Assembly (NCBI GenBank): GCA_008694505.1
Contig: VZDJ01000063.1
Location: 1,772,460 to 1,836,459 of the forward strand
Direction of reading: 5' to 3'
Source of the DNA: Cyanoderma ruficeps
Taxonomy: Eukaryota; Chordata; Aves; Passeriformes; Timaliidae
DNA: 64,000 bases
Part shown: positions 56,101-64,000 of the stretch, piece by piece
How the letters are laid out: each line of letters starts with the position of its first letter
How positions within the stretch are numbered: the stretch's first letter is position 1
Translations under genes and position numbers: made by a program
The notes under the pieces: generated by a model
What the model was told of the DNA's origin: nothing
Databases searched by the model: none
What the model saw: only the letters and a program-made list of their open reading frames with translations

Positions 56101-58241
56101 AAAACCAATTTCCTCAGGGCACGGTTTGGGAGACGCTGGGAACTGCAGCAGTTCTTTCTCTTGGTGCTTTCATTTATGTGGGAGAAACCCCCAAAATTCG
56201 GGGGTAAAAGATCTGTTTGGACCAAGGCTGGGTTTGGGGGTTTTTTTAAGTGTTTCGTTTTGATTTTGAGTTTTAGGCCAAGCTTTTGACACCAGACCTG
56301 GAGAAAATTGTCCCAAGGCAGCTGTGGCTCCTGACCACNAATAGAATAGAATAGAATAGAAGTCCCAGAGGCAGTTCCTGCTCTCCCACCAGCCTGTGGC
56401 CACGTTAATGAGCTTCAGCAGGGGCACGGGGCTGTCCCTGCTCTGGTGCCATGCAAACAATCATTAACTCCAGTGATAATTAGCACTGTGCTCTCTCACA
56501 GCCCCTGTCACGTGTCCGTGGGTTTGTTTTGTTTGCGTCAGGACTCAAAGGGCTCCTTGCCCACGGCTCCTTCCCCTGCCCTCCTCTCTCTGTGTTATCG
56601 TTCCCTCCATAAGTGACTGCCTGGAAATTAACTGGAACCTCAGGATGGTTTATGCCGAAGGCTGAGGTGTGAAAAGTGATTTTCTCCCCTATATTGTGAC
56701 ATAAAAGCTGTGGATTCCCATCCTGCTGCCACAATTGCCTTCCTGCAGCCCTTCAAAAACAGGGCCTTGATTGCTATTTTTTTTTTTTGATTGCAGGATT
56801 CAATGATCCTTGTGGGTCCCTTCCACCTCCACTAATTTGATGTGGTTTCAGCGTGATACCCATGGTGGAGTTTTGAACGCAAAATTGGGGTCCTTTCCCT
56901 CTTGACCCCGAATTTCTGGTGCAATTGAGCTGTCATTTAGTCCTCTGAGCAGCAGTGGGGTTTCAAGCTAGCTGCTCTCACATCCGTCTCCTGGAAAAAA
57001 ACTCGGCAATTTTGGGAATGAAAAAGCTACAATTTCAGGAACAGGGGCAAAAAAAAAAGAAAAAAACAAAACCAAAGCAATTTCAGGAATGAAAAAAACC
57101 CTGCGCTTCAGGGAAGGAGAAAACCTGTATTTAGGGCACGAAAAACACTTGTGGGGGAACTCAGGAGGCCTTGCAGGAGCCGATTTCCAGGCTGCCAATC
57201 CTTAACCCGGCAATTCTGATCCCTTACCTCCAGGTAAACCACCCAGGGCATGCAGAGCGTGGCCACCAGCAGGTCAGCCACGGCCAGGCTGACGATCAGG
57301 TAGTTGGTGGTGGTCTGCAGGGCTCTCTCCCTGTGAATCACGATTTTTACAGAGTTAGGGTTTTAGCCAAGAGGTTAGGAGCGGTTTATGTGGATCAAGA
57401 TGCAAGCCAGGGAAAACGAAAGGTAAGTTAATGGTTGCTAGATGATTAAGGCAGAGCTGGGTGATGCATTGCTGGGTGTTGTGTGCTTGGTTTAAGTTGT
57501 GTTTATAGAAGGAAATTAAATAGATGGACCATCATGATGACAAATAGAAACCAACGGGACTCAGTACTAATTAATGGATTAATACTAATGAATTCCTCCA
57601 CGAAGCAGGAGGGATGGGATCATGCCAAAAGGCCATGAAGGCCCTGCCAGCAGTGAGGAGGTAGAAGAGTCATTGTGATGAAGACTTTCCTGACTTCATC
57701 CTTCAAGGCCACTGACCCAATTCGAGACTGGCCCAATTCAAGAGGAGAATTGCACAGGCATGACGGACTTTTAACCTCGTTTTAACCTCACTTTAACCTC
57801 ACTTTAACCTCAATTTAACTTCAATTTAACCTCATTTTAATACAAAGCAGGAGTGGGAGGTGCTGGGGTTATGCAAATGTAAAATCATTTTGTGAGTGCA
57901 AGACTTTGGGAAATAAATAGACGGCCAAGAGCCTTGTAGGGCTGCAGGCACCACTTTAGGAGACGACTCCGGTGCCACCCAACATCGCAATAAAACACAA
58001 ACCATCCCGCTTTTAACTTCAGCTAATTAGGGAGCCTTTAATGGTGATTTTATGGGTTTTTGGGGACTGACCTGGACACTGCCATGCACACCAGGACGTT
58101 GCCGAAGACGATGACGAAGATGAGGAGGGCCAGCAGCACGGCGTAGTAGTTGTAGTGCGGCTTCTGCGCCGCCTCCGACGCGTTCAGGGCCCTGCTCCAG
58201 TTCCTGTCCCCGTCGTACCACGAGAGGTTGAGGGGATCCAT
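50117..58241 (-). CDS. DRD2: DRD2, D2 dopamine receptor (8 coding exons, long form)
   Basis: A Gi/o-coupled dopamine receptor of the plasma membrane. Exons in transcript order: 58241-58072, 57330-57228, 54836-54727, 53879-53743, 53237-53047, 52029-51943, 51301-50962, 50310-50117. All junctions are GT-AG and keep phase; 1332 nt gives 443 residues, equal to human D2-long. The 110, 137, 191 and 87-nt exons match human sizes as I recall them. Visible: N-glycosylation sites NLS, NWS, NAS; TM3 aspartate in VTLDVMMC (about residue 110) and the DRY motif; TM5 serines in [12 protein letters not shown]6 CWLPFF; TM7 NPIIY; C-terminal KILHC for palmitoylation. The start [10 protein letters not shown] matches the family; an in-frame ATG at 58271 is upstream of it. 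Odd: the first coding exon is split by an intron after MAVSR, and TM2 reads ATLCMPW where human, as I recall it, has ATLVMPW. Confidence 0.96.
50436..50606. repeat. 24-48 bp minisatellite, DRD2 intron before last exon
   Basis: Units of TGCTCAGTGTCCTGCTCTGTG alternating with TTTCCATGATCAG, about seven copies, non-coding. Confidence 0.8.
51943..52029 (-). CDS. DRD2: DRD2 exon 6, the D2-long cassette (87 nt)
   Basis: Exactly 87 nt, phase 0 at both ends, coding [20 protein letters not shown] then SFQVNKRKV, clearly the 29-residue insert of intracellular loop 3. Skipping it keeps the frame and yields D2-short (414 residues). The acceptor CCCCTTAG and donor GTGAGT are intact, so both isoforms are possible. 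Confidence 0.95.
52565..52775 (+). mobile_element. CR1 LINE 3' end, DRD2 intron
   Basis: GTTTAGATTGGATATTGGCA, GAAATCCTTCCCTGTGAGGG, CCATCCCTGGAGGTGTCCAA and CCAAACCATCCCTTGATTCT: sense-orientation avian CR1 terminus, fairly young. Confidence 0.9.
53880..54140 (-). repeat. About 53-bp minisatellite carrying copies of the exon 4 acceptor
   Basis: Five units reading, on the minus strand, GTGTGTCCCCTGCAGGTATG followed by GGCAGTGTCAGGGTGACAGC. The last unit is the genuine acceptor of DRD2 exon 4 (TCCCCTGCAG|GTACACG). The array thus sets several near-identical acceptor-like sites just upstream of the real one. Confidence 0.85.
54232..54445 (-). mobile_element. CR1 LINE, antisense, DRD2 intron
   Basis: CACAGAATCCCGGAATCACC, GAGACCTTCAAGATCATCGA, CTCCCTGGGCAGACCATTCC and AACTTCTTCCTAACATCCAA: antisense avian CR1 3' end. 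It closely matches the copy in TTC12 intron 19, so both belong to the same subfamily. Confidence 0.9.
54845..55150. repeat. About 23-bp minisatellite next to DRD2 exon 3
   Basis: About thirteen units like CTGGGGCTGGTGAGGAATTC, starting only about 10 bp upstream of the exon 3 acceptor in transcript direction. Confidence 0.85.
55480..55990. promoter_or_regulatory. Candidate conserved regulatory block, DRD2 intron
   Basis: A moderately AT-rich, non-repetitive stretch, unlike its repeat-filled surroundings, with homeodomain-like cores (TAATTG, CAATTAAGTTTAAT) and a nuclear-receptor-like half site AAAGGTCA. It looks like an old conserved non-coding element. This is inference only. Confidence 0.25.
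56339..56361. repeat. AATAG microsatellite with one N
   Basis: Four copies of AATAG directly after an unresolved base at 56339, in a DRD2 intron. Confidence 0.85.
57228..57330 (-). CDS. DRD2: DRD2 second coding exon (TM2)
   Basis: Codes [20 protein letters not shown] and the rest of TM2 to VVYLE. The acceptor TTCACAG|GGAG completes the arginine codon begun as AG in the previous exon. In human, as I recall, this sequence is part of a single first coding exon with TM1. Confidence 0.92.
57335..58021 (+). mobile_element. LTR-like element filling the DRD2 intron between TM1 and TM2 exons
   Basis: The 741-bp intron (57331-58071) is almost wholly one block with LTR features in plus orientation: no coding logic, a short (TTTAACCTCA)n tract at 57770-57840, an ATGCAAAT octamer, and an AATAAA signal at about 57989 followed by a possible CA end at 58020-58021. 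It resembles avian ERV-L-type LTRs. Family and exact ends are uncertain. About 50 bp on the donor side are unassigned. Confidence 0.5.
58072..58241 (-). CDS. DRD2: DRD2 first coding exon (N-terminus and TM1)
   Basis: Codes [20 protein letters not shown] through [20 protein letters not shown] and VCMAVS. It has three N-glycosylation sequons. The N-terminus is four residues shorter than human. It ends TCCAG|GTCAGT, a good donor. Candidate acceptors with TGGCAG lie about 15-35 nt upstream of the ATG, so this is a second exon with a short 5' UTR piece, as in mammals. Confidence 0.93.
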
Positions 58242-59499
58242 GGGGCCCCAAGTGCCAGCTGCCAGCCCCACCCTGCCACCGAGGGGTCGGAGGTTGGGTC
58301 AGCAAGGAAAATAAAAGACGGGATTAATCAGGGCGGTGCGTCGCGCTCGCGGGGCTCCCCGGGCTCTCCCCGCCCTGGGTGGAAGGTTGGGCTGGGAATG
58401 GGAGGCAGGACTGGGTCCAGGCAGGGATTGCTGAAGTTGGGGTTTATTTCCAGCTCACCCCCACATTTCTGGGTCAGTTACTCTGTGTTGAAGTTGGGTC
58501 AGGGGTGGGATTTTTGCTCCCTGTGAGGTGTGCACGGTTCAGGGCAGAAGTGCCATGACCTGCTCTGTTTATTTTCCATGTGCTTCAAGGGGCTTTGGGC
58601 TGAATTTCTTTCTTTTTCTTTTTCTTTTGTCTTTTCCTTATTTTTTTTTTTCCTCCAGCAGCGAAATAAATAAATTTTAAACCCGAGTAGTGACAAAGAT
58701 GGAATTTGACAGCAGCAGCTTTGCAGTCAGGGCTGCCTCTGCCATTGCCCCTTCACAGTGAGGTGACAGTGAAGGGGGACGTGGTGGGGACACAGCCCTC
58801 AGCAGCTCCTGGCTCTGGGAACGTGGTTTTCCTGCTTTTCCTTGGAAAATCTGGTCACCACAGCAACACCCCCCACCATTCCTGGCCAATGGCCACGTGC
58901 TGGGCACTCCTCCAGAGATAAAATATAAAAAATCCTGGGATTTCTGTGGAGGTCCCTAAAACCTGGGGAAGCTTTGGTGTTTGTTTTACCCACTGTGAGT
59001 GGCTTTTTGGACTTTCCCTGTCCCTCTGTGCTGTCACAATGTCCTGAAGAAATTCGGCTGCTGGGACAGAGGATTGGGTGTCATTAAATTGAAATTCAGA
59101 CACCAAAAAAAGCTCCTCGGTGCTGAGGGAGGTGAACAAACAAAGCCAAAGGAGGATGTGGGGTGGGGAGGGGAGCTCTGGCTGTTTTGGGGTCTCTCTG
59201 TGGTCCCAGGATATGAAGAGTCAATTCCATGTTTGCAGTGAGGCTCTCAGGGTGTTTTTGGGAAAGGTTTTCCTGGCTGTGTGGGGAGGATGTCCCAGCT
59301 CTTGGTTCACTGCAGGGCTGCCAGGGCAGGCCTGTGCTGATGGACACTCCCTCACCACACCTCTGTCCCACTCAGAGAAGGGATTTCTGCACGCCAGAAG
59401 CAATTTGGGCTCGAATTTGAGAATCCCCTCGGTTTAGAAACCATCCCTGACCTCTCCACAGCCCAGCCAGCGACGCAGGAGGAGCTGGAAATGCCAACC

Positions 59500-59725
59500 C
59501 CTGACTGGGACCTCCTGAGCCTTTCGCAGAGGCCTCAAGTTGTGCCGGGGAGGTTTATGTTGGATATTTGGGGGAAAATAATCCGTGTTAAGGGTTGGCA
59601 CGGGCTGCCCAAGGCAGTGATGTTTTCCCCATCCCTGGAGCTGCTCAAACCCCCGTGGATGTGGCACTTGGGGATGTGGTTTTTTGGTGCTGCTGCCGGT
59701 TTCACTGGGCTCTTCCCACCTCAAC
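59500..59725 (+). mobile_element. Diverged CR1 LINE 3' end
   Basis: GGTTTATGTTGGATATTTGG, GGCACGGGCTGCCCAAGGCA, CCATCCCTGGAGCTGCTCAA: sense CR1 landmarks, old. Confidence 0.75.
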
Positions 59726-61614
59726 AATTAATTCCACCTTTCTGTGGCCTCGCTGCCTGCTCTGGGATCAAACATCCCATGTTTCCCGAGCTGTTTTCCC
59801 TTAAAGACCAAACTGGGGAATCTGGCCGTGCTCTCAGACACCCCAAACCAGGGCCACTTAATTTCCTTTAATAAAAGACAAAGTGCCTTCGATTTATTAA
59901 ACCACGTAAGTGATCAAAATAGCAAAACATTTGCAAATATCAAATTCACCTGGGAACAATGGTTTCTTTATGTTTCACTGAGCTTTTGTGTGCTTTTCTC
60001 ATTCAGAGAACAATTTGGATAATAATCCTTGGAAATTTGTTGCATATGGGTCCTTAATAGCTGATAATTCAAAAAGTGTCTGTCTGACAGTGCTATCAGC
60101 AGCACTTGATAGCTCTACAAATGTCTTCTTAGGAGCTGTCAAAGTGTCAGAAATTAATTAAATGTTAGCTTCTGTGACTCAGAGTGAAGGGGAAAAAAAT
60201 CAATGCTAAATACAGCAACAGTTTTTTTTCCCTTCTCCTGTTGCCCTTTCATAATGCAAAACTATCTCGAGGAGGCAGAACCATGCAGAAAATGCAGGGT
60301 GGGACCAAAAAAAAAAAAAAGAAGGAAAAAAAAAAAGGCAGGGACATGGAGAAGTGTCTTGGAGGTGTAAAAAAGATGGAAGGGTTTGGGGTGGGCAGGA
60401 TCAGCCCCTCGGGCCTGTGCTGGTTTAAATAAAATTGGCTTTAGGAAGGAAAAGCTACAGACAGGGAGATGGGCTGAGCATTTCCAGCCTTTTCCAGGCA
60501 GTTCCAGCTCCCTGGTGGAGTTGGAGGAGTCATTTATAGCTCATCTCTTGTGTCCATTCATCAGGAATTTACTCAGTGGTGATTTAGGAAGGGTGTAAAA
60601 AAAATCCCTGGGTAAAGTAATCAAAATTCCCTTTCATTTCCTTCTCTACCTCCCTCAAGGTTTTTTTTTTTCTTTAAATAAAAGCATTTTCACAGTAATA
60701 ATTTTTGTCTTTGTACGCGCCATGTGGAAAATGAAAAGGTAATGTTTGAACGTTGTAAAAGTGAAAAGATTTGGTGTTTCTATTTAAAAAAAAAAAGTTT
60801 TAATTTGGGAAAACGAAACAGAAGAAAAGTTCCAAATACTTTGCACGAAATAGGGAAACTTAAACACCAAAAGCTAGAAATTAGAACTGTGTGATCACAC
60901 AATTAAACTGTACTCAGTACATATCCTCATGGCATAATCTACAATTACATGGACAACTCTGTTAATTCCCAACTTTGGAAAGTTTGAGTTTCCCATCCTA
61001 AAAAAAAAAACAAACCCTTCTTTTCTCCAGCCCTGGAACTGCCATCATTTAGATGCATTTTTGGTGCCCATTAAGGTGTTTTGTGAGTCTCTCAGTCCTG
61101 CTTTGAGGAGCAATTTTGATTTTAGTGCTGACTGTTCCTCAACAGAGAAGGAAGAAGCACTTAAAGAGCCAGCTGGAAAAGGGAGAGGTTTTCCCTGCAT
61201 TTTCCAGGGGAAAAGGGAGAGGGAAGGGATTGAAAACATCGGGAAAAGGCACAAATAGCACCTGGCTGTGGCCTTGGTGAAGTTCCTGCACGGAGGGAAA
61301 ACAGAGTCTTGGTTTGAGGGACAAAGAGTCCAAAAAGGCACAAATTCCCTCCTGAATTACTGGCAGCAAAGCCACTCTAATTCCCCCCCCAGAGTCCCCC
61401 CGGATTTCCAGGGTGGCTGAGCTAATCCAGATATGGATTTCCACAGGGTCAAGGGCAGGACAGGGCTGCAAGGTTGCAGCCTCGTGTCTGATGGCAGCAA
61501 TAATGCAGCAGCAGCAGCAGCCTGCTGCTCCCCCCTGCTGCTCCTGCCCCTCACATCACCCTCCCTGCTCCCGAAAAACCCGGCTGGGAGCAGCTTTCCT
61601 GCACCTGGAGGGAG

Positions 61615-61810
61615 TCTGCTGCTGGGATTCACAGGGAGAGGCTGGAATTCACAAGGAAAAGGCTGCTGGAATTCACAAGGAAGAGGCTGCTGGGATTCAC
61701 AGGGAGAGAGGCTGCTGGAATTCACAAGGAAAAGGCTGCTGGGATTCAGAGGGAGAGAGATTGCTGGAATTCCCAGGAAAAATGCTGCTGGAATTCCCAG
61801 GGAGAGAGGC
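61615..61810. repeat. About 24-27 bp minisatellite, GCTGCTGGAATTCACAAGGA
   Basis: About eight units with ATTCACAAGGAAAAGGCTGC or ATTCACAGGGAGAGAGGCTG variants, non-coding. Confidence 0.85.
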
Positions 61811-63293
61811 AGGAGTGCAGAGGCAGAGGTTTGCCCTGCTCTGCTCTCAGCTCCCGGCTCTTTTCCAGAGAACAAACTGAAAAACATTTGTTTGCCGTGC
61901 CCATATTTCTCCTGTCTAACCAGAATTGTGGCTCACAAGCTGAGAGAGATCTCCCCGGCAAATGGGGGATGTTGACCACCCAACAAAGCCCCTCTGGCAG
62001 GATTTTAAACCCTTTTTCCTCTCAGAAACAGCAAAGGTGTCACTCTCCTCTTAGTTTTTACTCTGCTTGCAAACACTTCCAGGGATGAAACCTGGCAGGG
62101 CTGGTCCTGAGGAGCGTCAGGCACAGTCACTCGTGTCCCTGGCAAAGATTTGGGCCCAAAACTTCAGCCAGCCTTTGCTTCTGCATGGAATCCCCCAAAG
62201 GTTTTACCCCGGACACATTTAAGATGAAATGTGGAGTTCAGGCTGAGCTTTCAGGGCTCCAACTTTCCTCTGCACCCCGGACACAATTTTGGGGCCTAAC
62301 TCGGTGTGCACCCGACAGGGAAACAGCAGCCAAAGCCACCAGGGACAGCATCCCCGAGGGAGATGTCCCCTACCTGCTGTCCCCAAGGTGTTTTGCCTGC
62401 AGATGTTGCCAGATTGATGTTTCCTGCTAATTGCTGCTGCCCAGAGGTGCCCGTCAGGCTGCTGGGGCTGCTCACAGACAGATCCTCTCCAAGGGATTGG
62501 CACAGAAATCAATGTCTAAGTGGAATTTGCACAGAACGCTGCCTGCCTGGATATCGTCGCTTTCCTCTGGAGTTCTGGAGCCAACGGGCCGTAGGAAACT
62601 GTCAGCACTGACATCCTGTGTGTCCTCGAGATGTTTGCTGGGCTCCCCCGAGGATGCCACAAAGATCTTCCAGTCCAAGGAAACAACATCGTTGTCTTTG
62701 GAGTGGAGAGGAGGTGGAAGAGAAAGGGAAGGGGAGAAATGTGTTTGAGGAGCTGCTTTGTTTCCCTGCTCAGGGGATTTGTGGAGGGGGGAAAAAAAGC
62801 ATCTTCTGGAGTAGTTTCATTATTATTTTTTTTTGCAGTCAAGCCTAGAATTGCTGTGGATTCCTGATTGTGGAGAGCAAGGAAGGTGTGGAACAGCTGG
62901 CACAGAGTGAGAACCTTTTCCTGCTCATTTCTGCTCAGGGGACAGTGAGTACAGGCAGCGAGGAGGAGGAGGAGGAGGAAAGGCCGGGAATGAGGAAAAT
63001 GTTGTAAATCCCGCCCTGAGCTGAGAGAACGCTGCTGCTGCTGCTGCTGACAAAGCCCATCCCTGCGCTGGGCTCCTGCAGGATTCTGACACAGAGTCCC
63101 CCAGCACAGCCCTGGTGGCTTTAAATAACCGTGACTCCCCCGGGCACTGAGTGGTTGGTGCAGATGCAGGGGAGGTGACAGGGGAGGTGACAGCCGTGAC
63201 TGAGGGCCTGGCAGTGACTGCACCTGAGCACGAGCTGGGCACGGCTCCCCTGTCCCCTCTCTGGTCTCCAGGAACCAGCTCTCTGCATGAGCT

Positions 63294-64000
63294 GGAGGTT
63301 TGGCCACCTCTGCACCCACAGGGGCAGAACTCGACACAAAAATCCTGCCCAGGCCGGGGCTTTTAGGGGGCTGAATTTTATTTTCAACACTGCAGCCTTC
63401 ATATCTATCAAAGCAACAGTTCTGCCATCAGCTCCTCCCAAAAACCTCTGGAAAATCCTCCTCTGCCTTTCCCCTGGCTCCCCATGGCCCAGATCCTTTT
63501 CTACCCAAGATGTAAAGGTGTGCTCATTGCAGCTACTGCTCACTCCTGATTCAGAAACCTTTCAAATAAATATCTAATAAATATCTAATTGGATTTACTT
63601 TGTATAATATCTCACTGGATCCTCTTGCTGGAGAGTGTTCACACGTGCTCCCTGAGCCCCAGTTTTTCCTCGTGTCGTGCAGAGCAGGAGGTTTGGCCAC
63701 CTCTGCACCTACAGGGGCAGAACTCCACACAAAAATCCTGCCCAGGCCGGGGCTTTTAGGGGGCTGAATTTTAATTTCAACACTGCAGCCTTCATATCTA
63801 TCAAAGCAACAGTTCTGCCATGAACTCCTCCCAAAAATCTCTGGAAAAATCCTCCTCTGCCTTTCCCCTGGCTCCCCATGGCCCAGATCCTTTTCTACCC
63901 AAGATACAAAGGTGTGTTCACTGCAGCTACTGCTCACTCCTGATTCAGAAACGTTTTGAATAACTATCTAATAAATATCTAATTGGATCTATTTTGCATA
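63294..64000. repeat. 393-bp tandem repeat running off the window end
   Basis: A block beginning GAGGTTTGGCCACCTCTGCA recurs 393 bp later with only scattered changes. The second copy is still running at the window edge, so the array may be longer. The unit contains TCTAATAAATATCTAATTGG at its end. It could be a local satellite or a duplicated regulatory element. Confidence 0.85.

Larger units (their letters stand above)
58300..63290. other. DRD2 5' intron or upstream flank, no gene seen
   Basis: No exon recognised; the non-coding first exon and promoter of DRD2 are probably beyond the window. The stretch 60050-60180 is AT-rich, repeat-free and holds an inverted repeat GCTATCA...TGATAGC and several TGACA/TGTCA half-sites. 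Confidence 0.5.

Noticed and set aside
58242..58271. Upstream in-frame ATG of DRD2 (adding ten residues before MDPLNLS)
   Set aside because: The added residues have no counterpart in the family and would probably lie upstream of or across the exon 2 acceptor; [10 protein letters not shown] is the conserved start.
1..64000. CRISPR array, operon, ribosome binding sites or tRNA genes
   Set aside because: The window is vertebrate nuclear DNA. The tandem arrays are minisatellites without unique spacers, and I found no convincing tRNA cloverleaf.

Overview
The window is vertebrate nuclear DNA from a bird, most likely a songbird. Evidence: many CR1-type 3' ends in both orientations (including tails of ATTCTGTG-like units), LTRs of the kind common in passerine genomes, short introns, GC-rich exons and abundant minisatellites. 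It covers the conserved TTC12 - ANKK1 - DRD2 neighbourhood (human 11q23; a microchromosome in chicken, from general knowledge). N runs show it comes from a draft assembly.

Layout. (1) 1-1170: upstream DNA and the TTC12 promoter, with a near-perfect RFX X-box. (2) 1171-15020, plus strand: TTC12, 21 coding exons that splice in phase to 705 residues; its introns are full of minisatellites. (3) 15100-17110: LTR and CR1 debris. (4) 17201-27750, plus strand: a gene I cannot name. A TATA promoter drives a signal-peptide exon, one 5.7-kb mucin-like exon full of repeats, then exons coding a ZP-C-like module, a transmembrane helix and a short tail; six exons splice in phase to 2133 residues. As I recall the human map, no such gene lies between TTC12 and ANKK1. 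(5) 29485-37054, plus strand: ANKK1, 8 exons, 781 residues, a RIPK-like kinase domain plus ankyrin repeats. (6) 37520-50116: about 12.6 kb with no recognisable gene. (7) 50117-58241, minus strand: all coding exons of DRD2, 443 residues including the 87-nt D2-long cassette. (8) 58242-64000: DRD2 5' intron or upstream DNA, ending in a 393-bp tandem repeat.

Function. TTC12 is a cilium gene (dynein-arm pre-assembly), which fits the X-box. ANKK1 and DRD2 are convergent neighbours; DRD2 is a Gi-coupled dopamine receptor. The unnamed gene should make a large O-glycosylated, membrane-anchored mucin-like protein with a ZP-C-like module.

Most interesting points: the mucin/ZP-C gene; an intron inside what I recall as a single first coding exon of DRD2, filled by LTR-like sequence; a native lysine in ANKK1 where human Taq1A changes Glu to Lys; and a minisatellite that multiplies the DRD2 exon 4 acceptor. 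Exon boundaries were read by eye from splice consensus, reading phase and remembered family sequence. Human comparisons are from memory.
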